The notes under the pieces: model-generated
What the model was told of the DNA's origin: nothing
The model's input: the letters and a program-made list of their open reading frames with translations, nothing else
Database searches by the model: none
Shown here: one piece after another, positions 1-5,293 of the stretch
How positions within the stretch are numbered: position 1 is the first letter of the stretch
Layout of the letters: each line of letters begins with the position of its first letter
Position numbers and translations under genes: made by a program
Assembly: GCA_040003205.1 (NCBI GenBank)
Contig: JBDUDA010000216.1
Location: 1-5,293, forward strand
Reading direction: 5' to 3'
Source of the DNA: JALYIM01 sp040003205
GTDB lineage: Bacteria; Acidobacteriota; Terriglobia; Terriglobales; Acidobacteriaceae
DNA: 5,293 nucleotides

Positions 1-1261
1 GCGCTGCGCCGGGTGCCGGCGTCCTGGAAGACAACAACAAGGCGAGGCCGAGCGCAGAGCCGAGAGCAACGATTACGAACAAGACGGCCGACGAAATTTT
101 AGCTGAACGTCGGACAGAAGAATCCGCTGCGGAATTCGCCTCTTTTACCAGAAACCCACCCAGGAGCAGCGCCAGCGCGGGCAGTGCAGGGATTGTGTAG
201 TACTCCTGCCGGGTCGAGAAGCTGAAAAACACGAGAATGACCAGTGCCCACAGTGCGCAGAAGAGACTTGTGCGTTGCAACGCGGTGAGTTGCTCACCCA
301 TTGCGCGCCAGGATTTGGGAACTTGTTGTAAGGCTTGCGGAAGAAACACGCTCCAGGGCACCAGCCACACCAGAAGGAGTGCCCAGAAAATCAGCAGGGG
401 CACAGTGTCATAGCCTGGGGGCACACGCTTGTTAACGTAACGAAGGAATTGTTCGTTGACAAAATAGAACCACAGAAACCCGCGCACTGCACCCTGTGCC
501 GGATTTCGCAGCGCCGCCAGAATATGCCAGGGGGCCGCGACTAAGAAAAAGATCAAAGCGCTGGAGAAGAGCCGCAACTTCCGCAGATATCCAAGATTCC
601 GAGTGATCAATAAATACAAGCCAACGGTGGCGAGGGGAAACACCAGTCCGATCAAACTCTTCGTCAGCATGTTCAGAGCGCAGGTGAAGGCGAATCCCCA
701 ACAGGTAAAGCGTGACGGAACATCTTCCTCGAGTGATCGCAGAAAAAAATATGCGCCCAGTGTCAGCCACAGACCGACGATTACGTCTGGAATCTGGAAG
801 CGCGTGAACATGTAAGGTCCCACGCATGTACCCAGCACGACTGCGGAATAAAACCCTCCGGTCTCGCCAAATGCTCTCTTCCCCACAGCGTAAGTGGAAA
901 GCATCAGGGCCAACATCCCCAACATCAGTGGCAGGCGAGTGCTCCAATCCCTGACTCCGAAAATCCGGTAGCTCGCGGCCACCGCCCAATACATCATCGG
1001 GGCTTTTTCGAGGTAGCGGACGCCGTTGGTGTACATCGTCACCCAATCGTCGCGCAGCACCATCTCGCGCGCGGCCTCGGCGTGAATCGTGTCTACGTCG
1101 TCGAGCAATGGGGGAGTAAAAATTGACGAAAAGTAAATCGCGATCCAGAGAAGAAAGATGCCCGAAATCGAGGCAACCTTGAATCTGGAATTTATAGCAA
1201 CTGGAAAGCTGACGGCATCAAGCTGTCGATTTACTGGGCGTGAGACCAGGGGCAGGTTCAT
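1..1261 (-). CDS. ArnT/PMT_2-like membrane glycosyltransferase (GT-C fold), C-terminus cut by window edge
   Basis: Reading from the ATG at 1261 gives 420 uninterrupted codons to the window edge; no stop is reached. The protein resembles the GT39/GT83 family, which transfers a sugar from a polyprenyl-phosphate donor to lipid A, protein or another acceptor on the outer face of the inner membrane. Visible features: a first membrane helix at about 31-49, then a periplasmic loop with the acidic pair D54-D55 and the conserved AREM (64-67), and RYLEKAP (82-88) containing the family lysine K85. The TKSLIGLVFPL segment (200-210) follows, then a late RQEYYTIPALPALALLLG segment (351-368). About ten hydrophobic segments are present. 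These match the ArnT pattern of DE..YA..REM, RYLEKPP, LTKGPIG and YYLLPLYPALALL, although the usual DE is DD here. The acceptor cannot be told. There is no Shine-Dalgarno; a TATAAT lies just upstream. It follows the GAF gene by 50 bases. Confidence 0.87.
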   Translation of the reverse strand, partial: MNLPLVSRPVNRQLDAVSFPVAINSRFKVASISGIFLLWIAIYFSSIFTPPLLDDVDTIHAEAAREMVLRDDWVTMYTNGVRYLEKAPMMYWAVAASYRIFGVRDWSTRLPLMLGMLALMLSTYAVGKRAFGETGGFYSAVVLGTCVGPYMFTRFQIPDVIVGLWLTLGAYFFLRSLEEDVPSRFTCWGFAFTCALNMLTKSLIGLVFPLATVGLYLLITRNLGYLRKLRLFSSALIFFLVAAPWHILAALRNPAQGAVRGFLWFYFVNEQFLRYVNKRVPPGYDTVPLLIFWALLLVWLVPWSVFLPQALQQVPKSWRAMGEQLTALQRTSLFCALWALVILVFFSFSTRQEYYTIPALPALALLLGGFLVKEANSAADSSVRRSAKISSAVLFVIVALGSALGLALLLSSRTPAPGAA

Positions 1262-1271
1262 GCAGAGCGTA

Positions 1272-1277
1272 ATTATA
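1272..1277 (-). promoter_or_regulatory. -10 box (TATAAT) immediately before the glycosyltransferase start
   Basis: On the minus strand a perfect TATAAT ends 10 bases before the ATG at 1261. It sits inside a short inverted repeat, CGTA-TAAT-TACG. No -35 resembling TTGACA is visible 16-19 bases upstream. Initiation about 7 bases downstream of the box would leave only a few bases of leader, in keeping with the lack of any Shine-Dalgarno. The motif is seen directly; its function is inferred. Confidence 0.4.
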
Positions 1278-1311
1278 CGGGAGCTATGAAACTGGAGGCG
1301 AGCGAGTTATC

Positions 1312-2232
1312 TCAGCGAAGCCAGAGAAACACGGCAATCGTGGCTAAGGGAACCACGATCATTCCCAGTGTATAAATGTGTTCACTCAGCCAGCTTTCAC
1401 CGGATTGCTGACTTTCCAGCGCTGTAAACATGCTCGGAGTACTCTCGGAGCCAACACTTTTACCGCGCGCTTCGCAGTCCAGACAAAGGGTACGGCTGCT
1501 TGAGATCGGGAACCGGCAGGAAAAACAACCGTGGATCTCCTTGTGTTCCGCCACCAATCGTGGGTTGCCGTCCGGGATCGCGGAAGAACTGGAAACACTC
1601 AGAGGCGGAGGGCCAACTTCCTTCTGCCCGCCGGCGAGCTTCATCGTTTCGGTATCGTCCATTGCCGCATTAATCAATTCTGCCAAGCGGCCAACGGCTA
1701 TCGCGTCATTCTGATTGAAGGCTTGCGCACGCCCCGAGAACAGCTGAAAAGCGCCAATAACTTTTTGGTCGTGCAGCAGCGGAACCGCCAGGGCCGAAAT
1801 TACGTTGAGTTCCTTACAGTTCTTACTGTCCAGTCGGGACTCGCTTTGGCTGTCAGCACAAAACGAAATCTCTTTGGTCCTGAGACATTCTTCGAAGAGC
1901 CCGGAAATGGATGAGAGGTCAGACTCCGACTCAAAGCGCGGCGAACCAGCGCTGGTCCTGCAAATCCACTTGCCCTCTTGTAGCAATGCAATCGTTGCTC
2001 CCGACGCACCGCTGATGAACCTGGCTCGCTCGGCCAGCAACTGTAATGCAGCCTTAAATTCTCGCTCGGCGAATGCTGCTGGATCCTCATCCAGATCTTG
2101 CTTGAGAAAGCTCAGGCAATCCAGCTCATCTGGACTCTCTACGTGAATCGATGAAAGTTGCAGGTGTTCGCTACTGCGAGCAGGAGCGATCCGGGCGGGC
2201 GCATTCAAATCCAGAATAGAAAACTGTGACAT
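1312..2232 (-). CDS. GAF-domain protein with zinc-ribbon motif and C-terminal membrane anchor
   Basis: This 306-residue protein has three visible parts. Residues about 55-195 form a GAF domain: an AERARFISGASGATIALL-type start, a WICRTSAG strand, ALAVPLLHDQKVIGAFQLFS and a closing RLAELINAAMD helix. C125 and C139 lie in the loop where GAF domains often bind a ligand. Residues 236-253 carry CFSC...CLDC, four cysteines spaced like a small zinc ribbon. Residues about 286-305 are one hydrophobic helix ending in LR, which would anchor the protein by its tail. A low-complexity linker (about 200-225) separates GAF from ribbon. GAF domains bind small ligands or mediate dimerisation; the ligand here is unknown, and no kinase, cyclase or DNA-binding output domain is present, so the role is unassigned. 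The ATG at 2232 lacks a good Shine-Dalgarno, but a promoter-like pair lies right upstream. It looks like its own transcription unit. Confidence 0.85.
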   Translation of the reverse strand: MSQFSILDLNAPARIAPARSSEHLQLSSIHVESPDELDCLSFLKQDLDEDPAAFAEREFKAALQLLAERARFISGASGATIALLQEGKWICRTSAGSPRFESESDLSSISGLFEECLRTKEISFCADSQSESRLDSKNCKELNVISALAVPLLHDQKVIGAFQLFSGRAQAFNQNDAIAVGRLAELINAAMDDTETMKLAGGQKEVGPPPLSVSSSSAIPDGNPRLVAEHKEIHGCFSCRFPISSSRTLCLDCEARGKSVGSESTPSMFTALESQQSGESWLSEHIYTLGMIVVPLATIAVFLWLR

Positions 2233-2234
2233 GG

Positions 2235-2255
2235 CTCACGAACATTATCGGTGAG
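2235..2255. promoter_or_regulatory. Inverted repeat over the GAF-gene -10 box, possible operator
   Basis: CTCAC (2235-2239) and GTGAG (2251-2255) are perfect inverted arms with an 11-base spacer that contains the -10 hexamer. The size and position would suit a dimeric repressor blocking RNA polymerase. The arms are only five bases long, so chance is a real alternative. Confidence 0.22.
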
Positions 2256-2272
2256 TTTTGCGCATGCCCCAA
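2244..2272 (-). promoter_or_regulatory. Candidate sigma-70-type promoter of the GAF gene
   Basis: On the minus strand, TTGGGG (2267-2272) and GATAAT (2244-2249) are separated by exactly 17 bases. The -10 ends 11 bases before the ATG at 2232, so the transcript would be leaderless or nearly so, matching the weak ribosome-binding site. Three of six bases match the consensus -35 and five of six the -10. No transcript evidence is available. Confidence 0.4.
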
Positions 2273-2312
2273 GTTACTTCCGTCTCAGTCCCGACCGCCG
2301 CATTCACGTCGC

Positions 2313-2990
2313 TCAATTCAAGTCGGCGAGCGTCAAAAACGTGTAGCCGCCACCGTATTGGGTATCCATCGCTACCAGCGTGCGATTCTGTCCGGTAGCC
2401 AGTGAAATGGCGCCTGTATCGATGTAAGCGAAAGTGGTGCCGGGCTGGGTAAAGTACACTTCGTAAGCCTGCGCGGTAGTCAAATTCTCATAGCTGGAAG
2501 CTTGTCCGAAGGCCAAATTCGTGATGGTAGGCGCTACGCTGGTGATGCTGGTGCCCTGGGGCACGATATAGACGTCCGCCGTAGTCAGACTGGGGGCAGC
2601 GTTAACGATTCTAAGGTTGATGGCAGTTGCAGTAGTGGTGTCGTCGGTGAGAGTTTACGAGCTGAGGCTTGTGGAATAATTCTCCACGACGAAAGTATAT
2701 TTTCCGTCCTTCGCCGCCGAAATCGTCTGATCGAGGAACGGTGAGTTGGTTCCGGTCGGTTCAATCTGGATGCGCGTGGAACCGGACTTAACCGAAATAT
2801 AGCTGGTCGTCGCCCCATACAGTAAATCAGTGGCGACGACGCTGCCATTGATGACGACATCCACGTTCGATTCGCCTGGAGAAGCTAAAAGTAATCGCAC
2901 TTGCGCGTTGCCACTGCTGGAACATCCAAGTGCGGCCAAAATTAAGCCGGACGCCAATAAGCTTGCACTCACTCTCGTTAAAAATTCCAA
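2313..2990 (-). pseudogene. Two-repeat DUF4397 lipoprotein gene interrupted by one in-frame stop
   Basis: The frame from 2990 to 2313 holds 111 codons, a TAA (2655-2657), then 113 more open codons ending in a normal TAG/TAA-type stop position. The first part has a lipoprotein signal: short n-region, hydrophobic core and lipobox LAALGC, with the lipidated cysteine at residue 23. It then has a DUF4397 repeat (AQVRLLLASPGESNVDVVING...). After the stop, the same frame continues with a second repeat (INLRIVNAAPSLTTADVYIV...) and a glycine-rich C-terminal strand. DUF4397 proteins are secreted or surface beta-sandwich proteins of unknown function, usually with tandem repeats. I chose the TTG at 2990 because GGGGAG lies 6 bases upstream and it gives a compact signal peptide; a GTG at 3029 would add an unlikely cysteine-rich leader. 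The product may be a truncated one-repeat lipoprotein, or the stop may be a sequencing error. Confidence 0.8.
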
Positions 2991-2996
2991 ACTTTT

Positions 2997-3002
2997 CTCC
3001 CC
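2997..3002 (-). promoter_or_regulatory. Shine-Dalgarno that fixes the TTG start of the DUF4397 lipoprotein
   Basis: GGGGAG on the minus strand lies 6 bases before the TTG at 2990. It supports this start over the in-frame GTG at 3029, which has no such site and would place two cysteines ahead of the signal peptide. Confidence 0.6.
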
Positions 3003-3084
3003 AGACAAAGATTTGCAGCACCCCACCACTTACGGTGTGATCATCTAACCATCTGCCGAGACGTCGTGGCGTAAAGAGAGCGTC

Positions 3085-3104
3085 AAGCTTTGTAAAAGTT
3101 TGTA
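3085..3104 (-). repeat. Tandem 10-base direct repeat in the gap before the lipoprotein gene
   Basis: On the minus strand TACAAACTTT is followed directly by TACAAAGCTT, 8 of 10 bases matching, one helical turn apart. It lies in the 142-base gap between phoU and the lipoprotein start. Direct repeats with a one-turn period are the form of binding sites for OmpR/PhoB-type response regulators, but the bases do not match the E. coli Pho box, so the role is open. Confidence 0.3.
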
Positions 3105-3132
3105 GCGGGGAGTGCGCAGGGAGAAGAGCCGG

Positions 3133-3864
3133 TTAGTGGGCTGGAAGCTTTTCGTCGCGCCGGCGAAGCCAGTCTAAGAACATTTGTTCCAGAGGTTTGT
3201 CGTAGGTCATCATCATGTGCCGGATGCTATGCCCGCTGACGAGGTGACAAACTTCTTCGGCGAGATTCTTCGCATGGTCACCGGCGCGCTCAAGTGATTG
3301 CGTCATGAAAATTACTTGCATGCTGGCGTGACGCGGCACATTCTCTGGGTTCTCGATGTGCCGAAGGAAAGTGAGGTTTCGCAAGCGGTCCATTTCGGCG
3401 TCCGAGCGCAAGACCTCGATGGCCTGTTTTACATCGCGGGTTGAAAAAGCTGAGCCCACGTCCGAGAGCATCTTTTCGAGGACGGTCGCCATGCGGGTAA
3501 GATCGCGAGTGTCCTGCGGATCAAGCGGACCGGCAGCCTGCGCGCTGCTGGCGAAACTTAGCAACAAATCACCGACGCGCTCGAGCCCAATCATAAATTT
3601 CATGCAGGCGAGCAGTTCACGCGCCTCTGATTCTGAAACGTGCGTGATGGCCTGGGTCACGCCGGCATCAATTTCAATGTCGAGCTTGTCTAACTGTTTC
3701 TCACGTTCCCGAAGGCTGCTGAGCAACGCCGCAGACCCAGTGGCAATGCCCTCGGCGGCAGCCGCGGCAGCGTCTCGTGCCAAGGCGCAAGCCTCAACCG
3801 TGCGTTGCACTAGATGGGGATAGGAAAACACAACTTCCGCAGTTGGCAGGGTGGCAGTACTCAT
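3133..3864 (-). CDS. phoU: Phosphate signalling protein PhoU
   Basis: This 243-residue cytoplasmic helical protein is close to the usual PhoU length (about 215-240). It has the two three-helix repeats of the family, roughly residues 18-110 and 120-212. Each ends in the signature ERxGD: ERVGD at 95-99 and ERAGDHAKNLAEEV from 192. The acidic LDKLDIEID (59-66) and DAEMDRL (155-161) segments are the matching helices that bind metal in known PhoU structures. PhoU links the Pst phosphate transporter to the PhoR kinase and keeps the Pho regulon off when phosphate is sufficient. The first repeat departs from the usual GDxxxNIA form (GDLLLSFA). There is a C-terminal tail of about 30 residues rich in charged and aromatic residues. 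The ATG at 3864 has GGAGGT 6 bases upstream. PhoR lies directly upstream on the same strand, supporting the call; pst genes are not in view. Confidence 0.93.
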   Translation of the reverse strand: MSTATLPTAEVVFSYPHLVQRTVEACALARDAAAAAAEGIATGSAALLSSLREREKQLDKLDIEIDAGVTQAITHVSESEARELLACMKFMIGLERVGDLLLSFASSAQAAGPLDPQDTRDLTRMATVLEKMLSDVGSAFSTRDVKQAIEVLRSDAEMDRLRNLTFLRHIENPENVPRHASMQVIFMTQSLERAGDHAKNLAEEVCHLVSGHSIRHMMMTYDKPLEQMFLDWLRRRDEKLPAH

Positions 3865-3870
3865 GTCGCG

Positions 3871-3886
3871 ACCTCCGGCAGCCGGA
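3871..3886 (-). promoter_or_regulatory. phoU Shine-Dalgarno overlapped by a small hairpin
   Basis: GGAGGT (3871-3876, minus strand) lies 6 bases before the phoU ATG and fixes that start. Just upstream, TCCGG and CCGGA (3882-3886 and 3874-3878) can pair around a CTG loop, taking the first three bases of the ribosome-binding site into the stem. The Shine-Dalgarno is strong; any control of translation by the hairpin is inference. Confidence 0.5.
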
Positions 3887-3890
3887 CCGC

Positions 3891-3911
3891 AAAAATGCAG
3901 CGGGGGCCGCT
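3891..3911 (-). terminator. Weak terminator-like hairpin between phoR and phoU
   Basis: On the minus strand AGCGG-CCC-CCGCT (3911-3899) can form a 5-pair GC-rich stem, followed by GCA and a run of five T (3891-3895). On the plus strand the same stem is followed by four T. The stem is short and the T-run is offset by three bases, so at most this is an inefficient terminator or attenuator in the phoR-phoU gap. Confidence 0.22.
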
Positions 3912-3963
3912 TTTACATTCTTCTGAAGCTCTAGGGTATCTGGCATTAGGCGGGCTTTGGTTA

Positions 3964-3975
3964 AAGTCTTGTAAA
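3964..3975 (-). promoter_or_regulatory. TTTACAAGACTT motif upstream of phoU, possible regulator site
   Basis: This 12-base minus-strand motif in the phoR-phoU gap matches 10 of 12 bases with TTTACAAAGCTT (3085-3096) in the next gap downstream. It runs into TTAACC, so TTTACA and TTAACC sit 11 bases apart, a spacing typical of PhoB/PhoP direct repeats. No experimentally known Acidobacteriota Pho box was available for comparison. Confidence 0.22.
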
Positions 3976-4020
3976 TTTAGAGGGTTCTTGCGATTGCGGG
4001 AAAGTACAGCGGTAGGAAAC

Positions 4021-5293
4021 TTATGACTCGGCCAGCGGTAGAGTGAACAGGAAAGTGGACCCATGATTCAGTTCACTCTCGGCGCGGATCGAGCCACCGT
4101 GTGCCAGCACAATGTGCTTGGCGATGGCGAGTCCCAAGCCAGTGCCGCCCGATTCCCGCGACCGGGCCGGATCTACCCGGTAAAAGCGTTCGAACAGGCG
4201 ATGCAGATGTTCGGAAGGAATTCCGGGTCCAAAATCGCGAACGAAGAACTCCACATTTTTCTCCGCCGGGCGCGCTCCAACTACGATACGCCGGCCGGAA
4301 CCAGCGTATTTCAGGGCGTTCTCGAGCAGGTTGGCGAAGACCTGATGAATCGCTTCCGCGTCTGCGTTCACCGGGCTCCCAGCCGTGTCATCCACTTGCA
4401 GGTCAATACGCTGGGCTCGTGAACTTTCGCGAAAGCTCTCCGCTGCTTCGCGAAGTAGTTCGCCTGGCACTACCGGCTGCACGTCAAAACGCTGCTCCCC
4501 GGATTCGACCCGCGCGAGCGTCAGCAGGTCTTCCGTTAGGCGCCCCATGCGCGCGGAATTTTTTCGGATAATTTCTAAAAAGTCACGCGAAGAATTGTCC
4601 GCTGCGGCATCGAGCAGGGTCTCGGCGTATCCCTGGATGGAAGTGAGAGGCGTCCTCAGTTCATGGGAAACGTTGGCGATGAAATCGCGGCGGGTTTTTT
4701 CCACCCGCTCAGTTTCGGTCAAGTCGCGCAAGACCGCCACGGCCCCGCCGCCGGGCATTGGCGCTGCCGTCACTTCGAACGTCCGCGAGGGAAGCATGGA
4801 GGCGGCGCGCGCGGTAAATACTCTGCGCGATACACTGGCAGCTTGCACAGCTTGGAGGAAGTCGGGGTCGCGAACGGTTTCAACCAGCAGGGCGTTTAGT
4901 CGAGTGTGCTGTGGAACCAGTTTATCCATCGTCTGGTTCGCCCACTGTACCCGTCCGTCGGCGTCAACGGCAATGACCGCGTCCTGCATGCTGTTCAGCA
5001 CTACTTCTAATTGATTACGGCTTGTACGAAGAGCGGTGAGTCTTTTCTCTAGGTAATTTGCAGAGCGGTCAAGAGCGCCGGAAATCTGTCCAACTTCGTC
5101 GTCCGAAGTCTCGGCGATCCTGGCTGTGAGGTCGCCCTCCGCGGTCCGCTGGGCAAAAGCCTCGATTCGAAGCAGCCTTCCAGTCACATACTTAGCGCTG
5201 AAAACCGCGAGGAGCAAAGCGACTACGAACGCGAGAACGGAGGCCAGCAGGATTTGCCGTTTCGCCTCCCACCCAAGATCGAAAAGTAGAAAC
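4021..5293 (-). CDS. phoR: PhoR-type sensor histidine kinase, N-terminus cut by window edge
   Basis: The frame is open from the right edge to the TAA at 4021, giving 423 visible residues. In order: a membrane helix (about residues 14-35), a HAMP linker (RLLRIEAFAQRTAEGDLTA...), a PAS domain (about 95-190, starting VLNSMQDAVIAVDADGRV), then the HisKA dimerisation helix with SHELRTPLTSIQGY. The phosphorylated histidine is encoded at 4663-4665. The HATPase domain has an N box (NLLENALKYA, Asn at 4318-4320), G1 (DFGPGIP), F box (LFERFYRVD) and G2 (GGTGLGLAI). All catalytic boxes are intact. HAMP-PAS-HisKA-HATPase with ANVSHELRTPLTSIQGYAETLL is typical of PhoR, which autophosphorylates and passes phosphate to PhoB when phosphate is scarce. 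The first membrane helix and periplasmic segment lie outside the window. PhoU lying next supports phosphate sensing rather than another HAMP kinase. Confidence 0.9.
   Translation of the reverse strand, partial: FLLFDLGWEAKRQILLASVLAFVVALLLAVFSAKYVTGRLLRIEAFAQRTAEGDLTARIAETSDDEVGQISGALDRSANYLEKRLTALRTSRNQLEVVLNSMQDAVIAVDADGRVQWANQTMDKLVPQHTRLNALLVETVRDPDFLQAVQAASVSRRVFTARAASMLPSRTFEVTAAPMPGGGAVAVLRDLTETERVEKTRRDFIANVSHELRTPLTSIQGYAETLLDAAADNSSRDFLEIIRKNSARMGRLTEDLLTLARVESGEQRFDVQPVVPGELLREAAESFRESSRAQRIDLQVDDTAGSPVNADAEAIHQVFANLLENALKYAGSGRRIVVGARPAEKNVEFFVRDFGPGIPSEHLHRLFERFYRVDPARSRESGGTGLGLAIAKHIVLAHGGSIRAESELNHGSTFLFTLPLAES

Noticed and set aside
432..1046. Minus-strand open frame of 204 codons
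   Set aside because: It overlaps the glycosyltransferase on the same strand in another frame. Its translation is rich in Arg, Ser and His with no domain pattern, whereas the other frame gives a clear ArnT-like membrane protein from 1261 to the edge.
1531..1914. Plus-strand open frames antisense to the GAF gene
   Set aside because: They are shadow frames; the minus-strand GAF domain and zinc-ribbon motif explain this stretch.
2313..2564. Second half of the DUF4397 gene as an independent 83-residue gene
   Set aside because: The only start is a GTG in the middle of a DUF4397 repeat with no proper ribosome-binding site. The repeat begins upstream in the same frame as the first half, so it is better read as one interrupted gene.
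3079..3084. TTGACG on the minus strand as a -35 for the lipoprotein gene
   Set aside because: No acceptable -10 lies 15-19 bases downstream, so a promoter cannot be supported here.
3356..3823. Plus-strand open frame of 155 codons
   Set aside because: It lies entirely antisense to phoU, with Ser/Arg/Ala-biased composition and no motif.
3861..4064. Small minus-strand open frame of 67 codons spanning the phoR-phoU gap
   Set aside because: It overlaps the end of phoR and the phoU start, has no ribosome-binding site, and its translation has no recognisable feature.
4385..5014. Plus-strand open frame of 209 codons
   Set aside because: It lies antisense to the PhoR kinase core. The Ser/Arg-rich translation is the usual shadow of a GC-rich coding strand, and there is no ribosome-binding site or domain.

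Overview
The window carries five genes, all on the minus strand, so transcription runs from position 5293 towards position 1. There are no RNA genes, mobile elements, CRISPR arrays or gene-free stretches over 300 bases. The base composition is moderately GC-rich. The mix of genes (PhoR/PhoU, a GAF protein with a tail zinc ribbon, a DUF4397 lipoprotein and an ArnT-like glycosyltransferase) resembles a soil Acidobacteriota (Terriglobia-type) genome. That assignment is inference from protein style, not from a marker gene.

In order of transcription: (1) 5293-4021 is a phosphate-type sensor histidine kinase (PhoR), cut by the window edge before its N-terminal sensor. (2) 3864-3133 is PhoU, 156 bases downstream, with a strong Shine-Dalgarno. 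(3) 2990-2313 is a secreted lipoprotein with two DUF4397 repeats, interrupted between the repeats by one in-frame TAA. (4) 2232-1312 is a GAF-domain protein with a CxxC/CxxC zinc-ribbon motif and a C-terminal membrane anchor. (5) 1261-1 is an ArnT/PMT_2-like membrane glycosyltransferase, open to the left edge. It has a complete-looking N-terminus but no stop codon in the window.

PhoR and PhoU form a functional pair. PhoR senses phosphate status through the Pst transporter, and PhoU holds PhoR in its off state when phosphate is plentiful. The pst genes, phoB and the start of phoR are not in the window. The lipoprotein, GAF protein and glycosyltransferase show no obvious functional link to phosphate control and look like independent units. 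The GAF and glycosyltransferase genes each have a -10-like hexamer only 10-11 bases before the ATG and no convincing ribosome-binding site, which suggests leaderless transcripts. PhoU and the lipoprotein have classical Shine-Dalgarno sequences.

I see no clear new multi-gene system. The best leads are the single nonsense codon in the DUF4397 gene, the two leaderless-type starts, related short motifs in the gaps before phoU and before the lipoprotein, and the GAF/zinc-ribbon/tail-anchor architecture.
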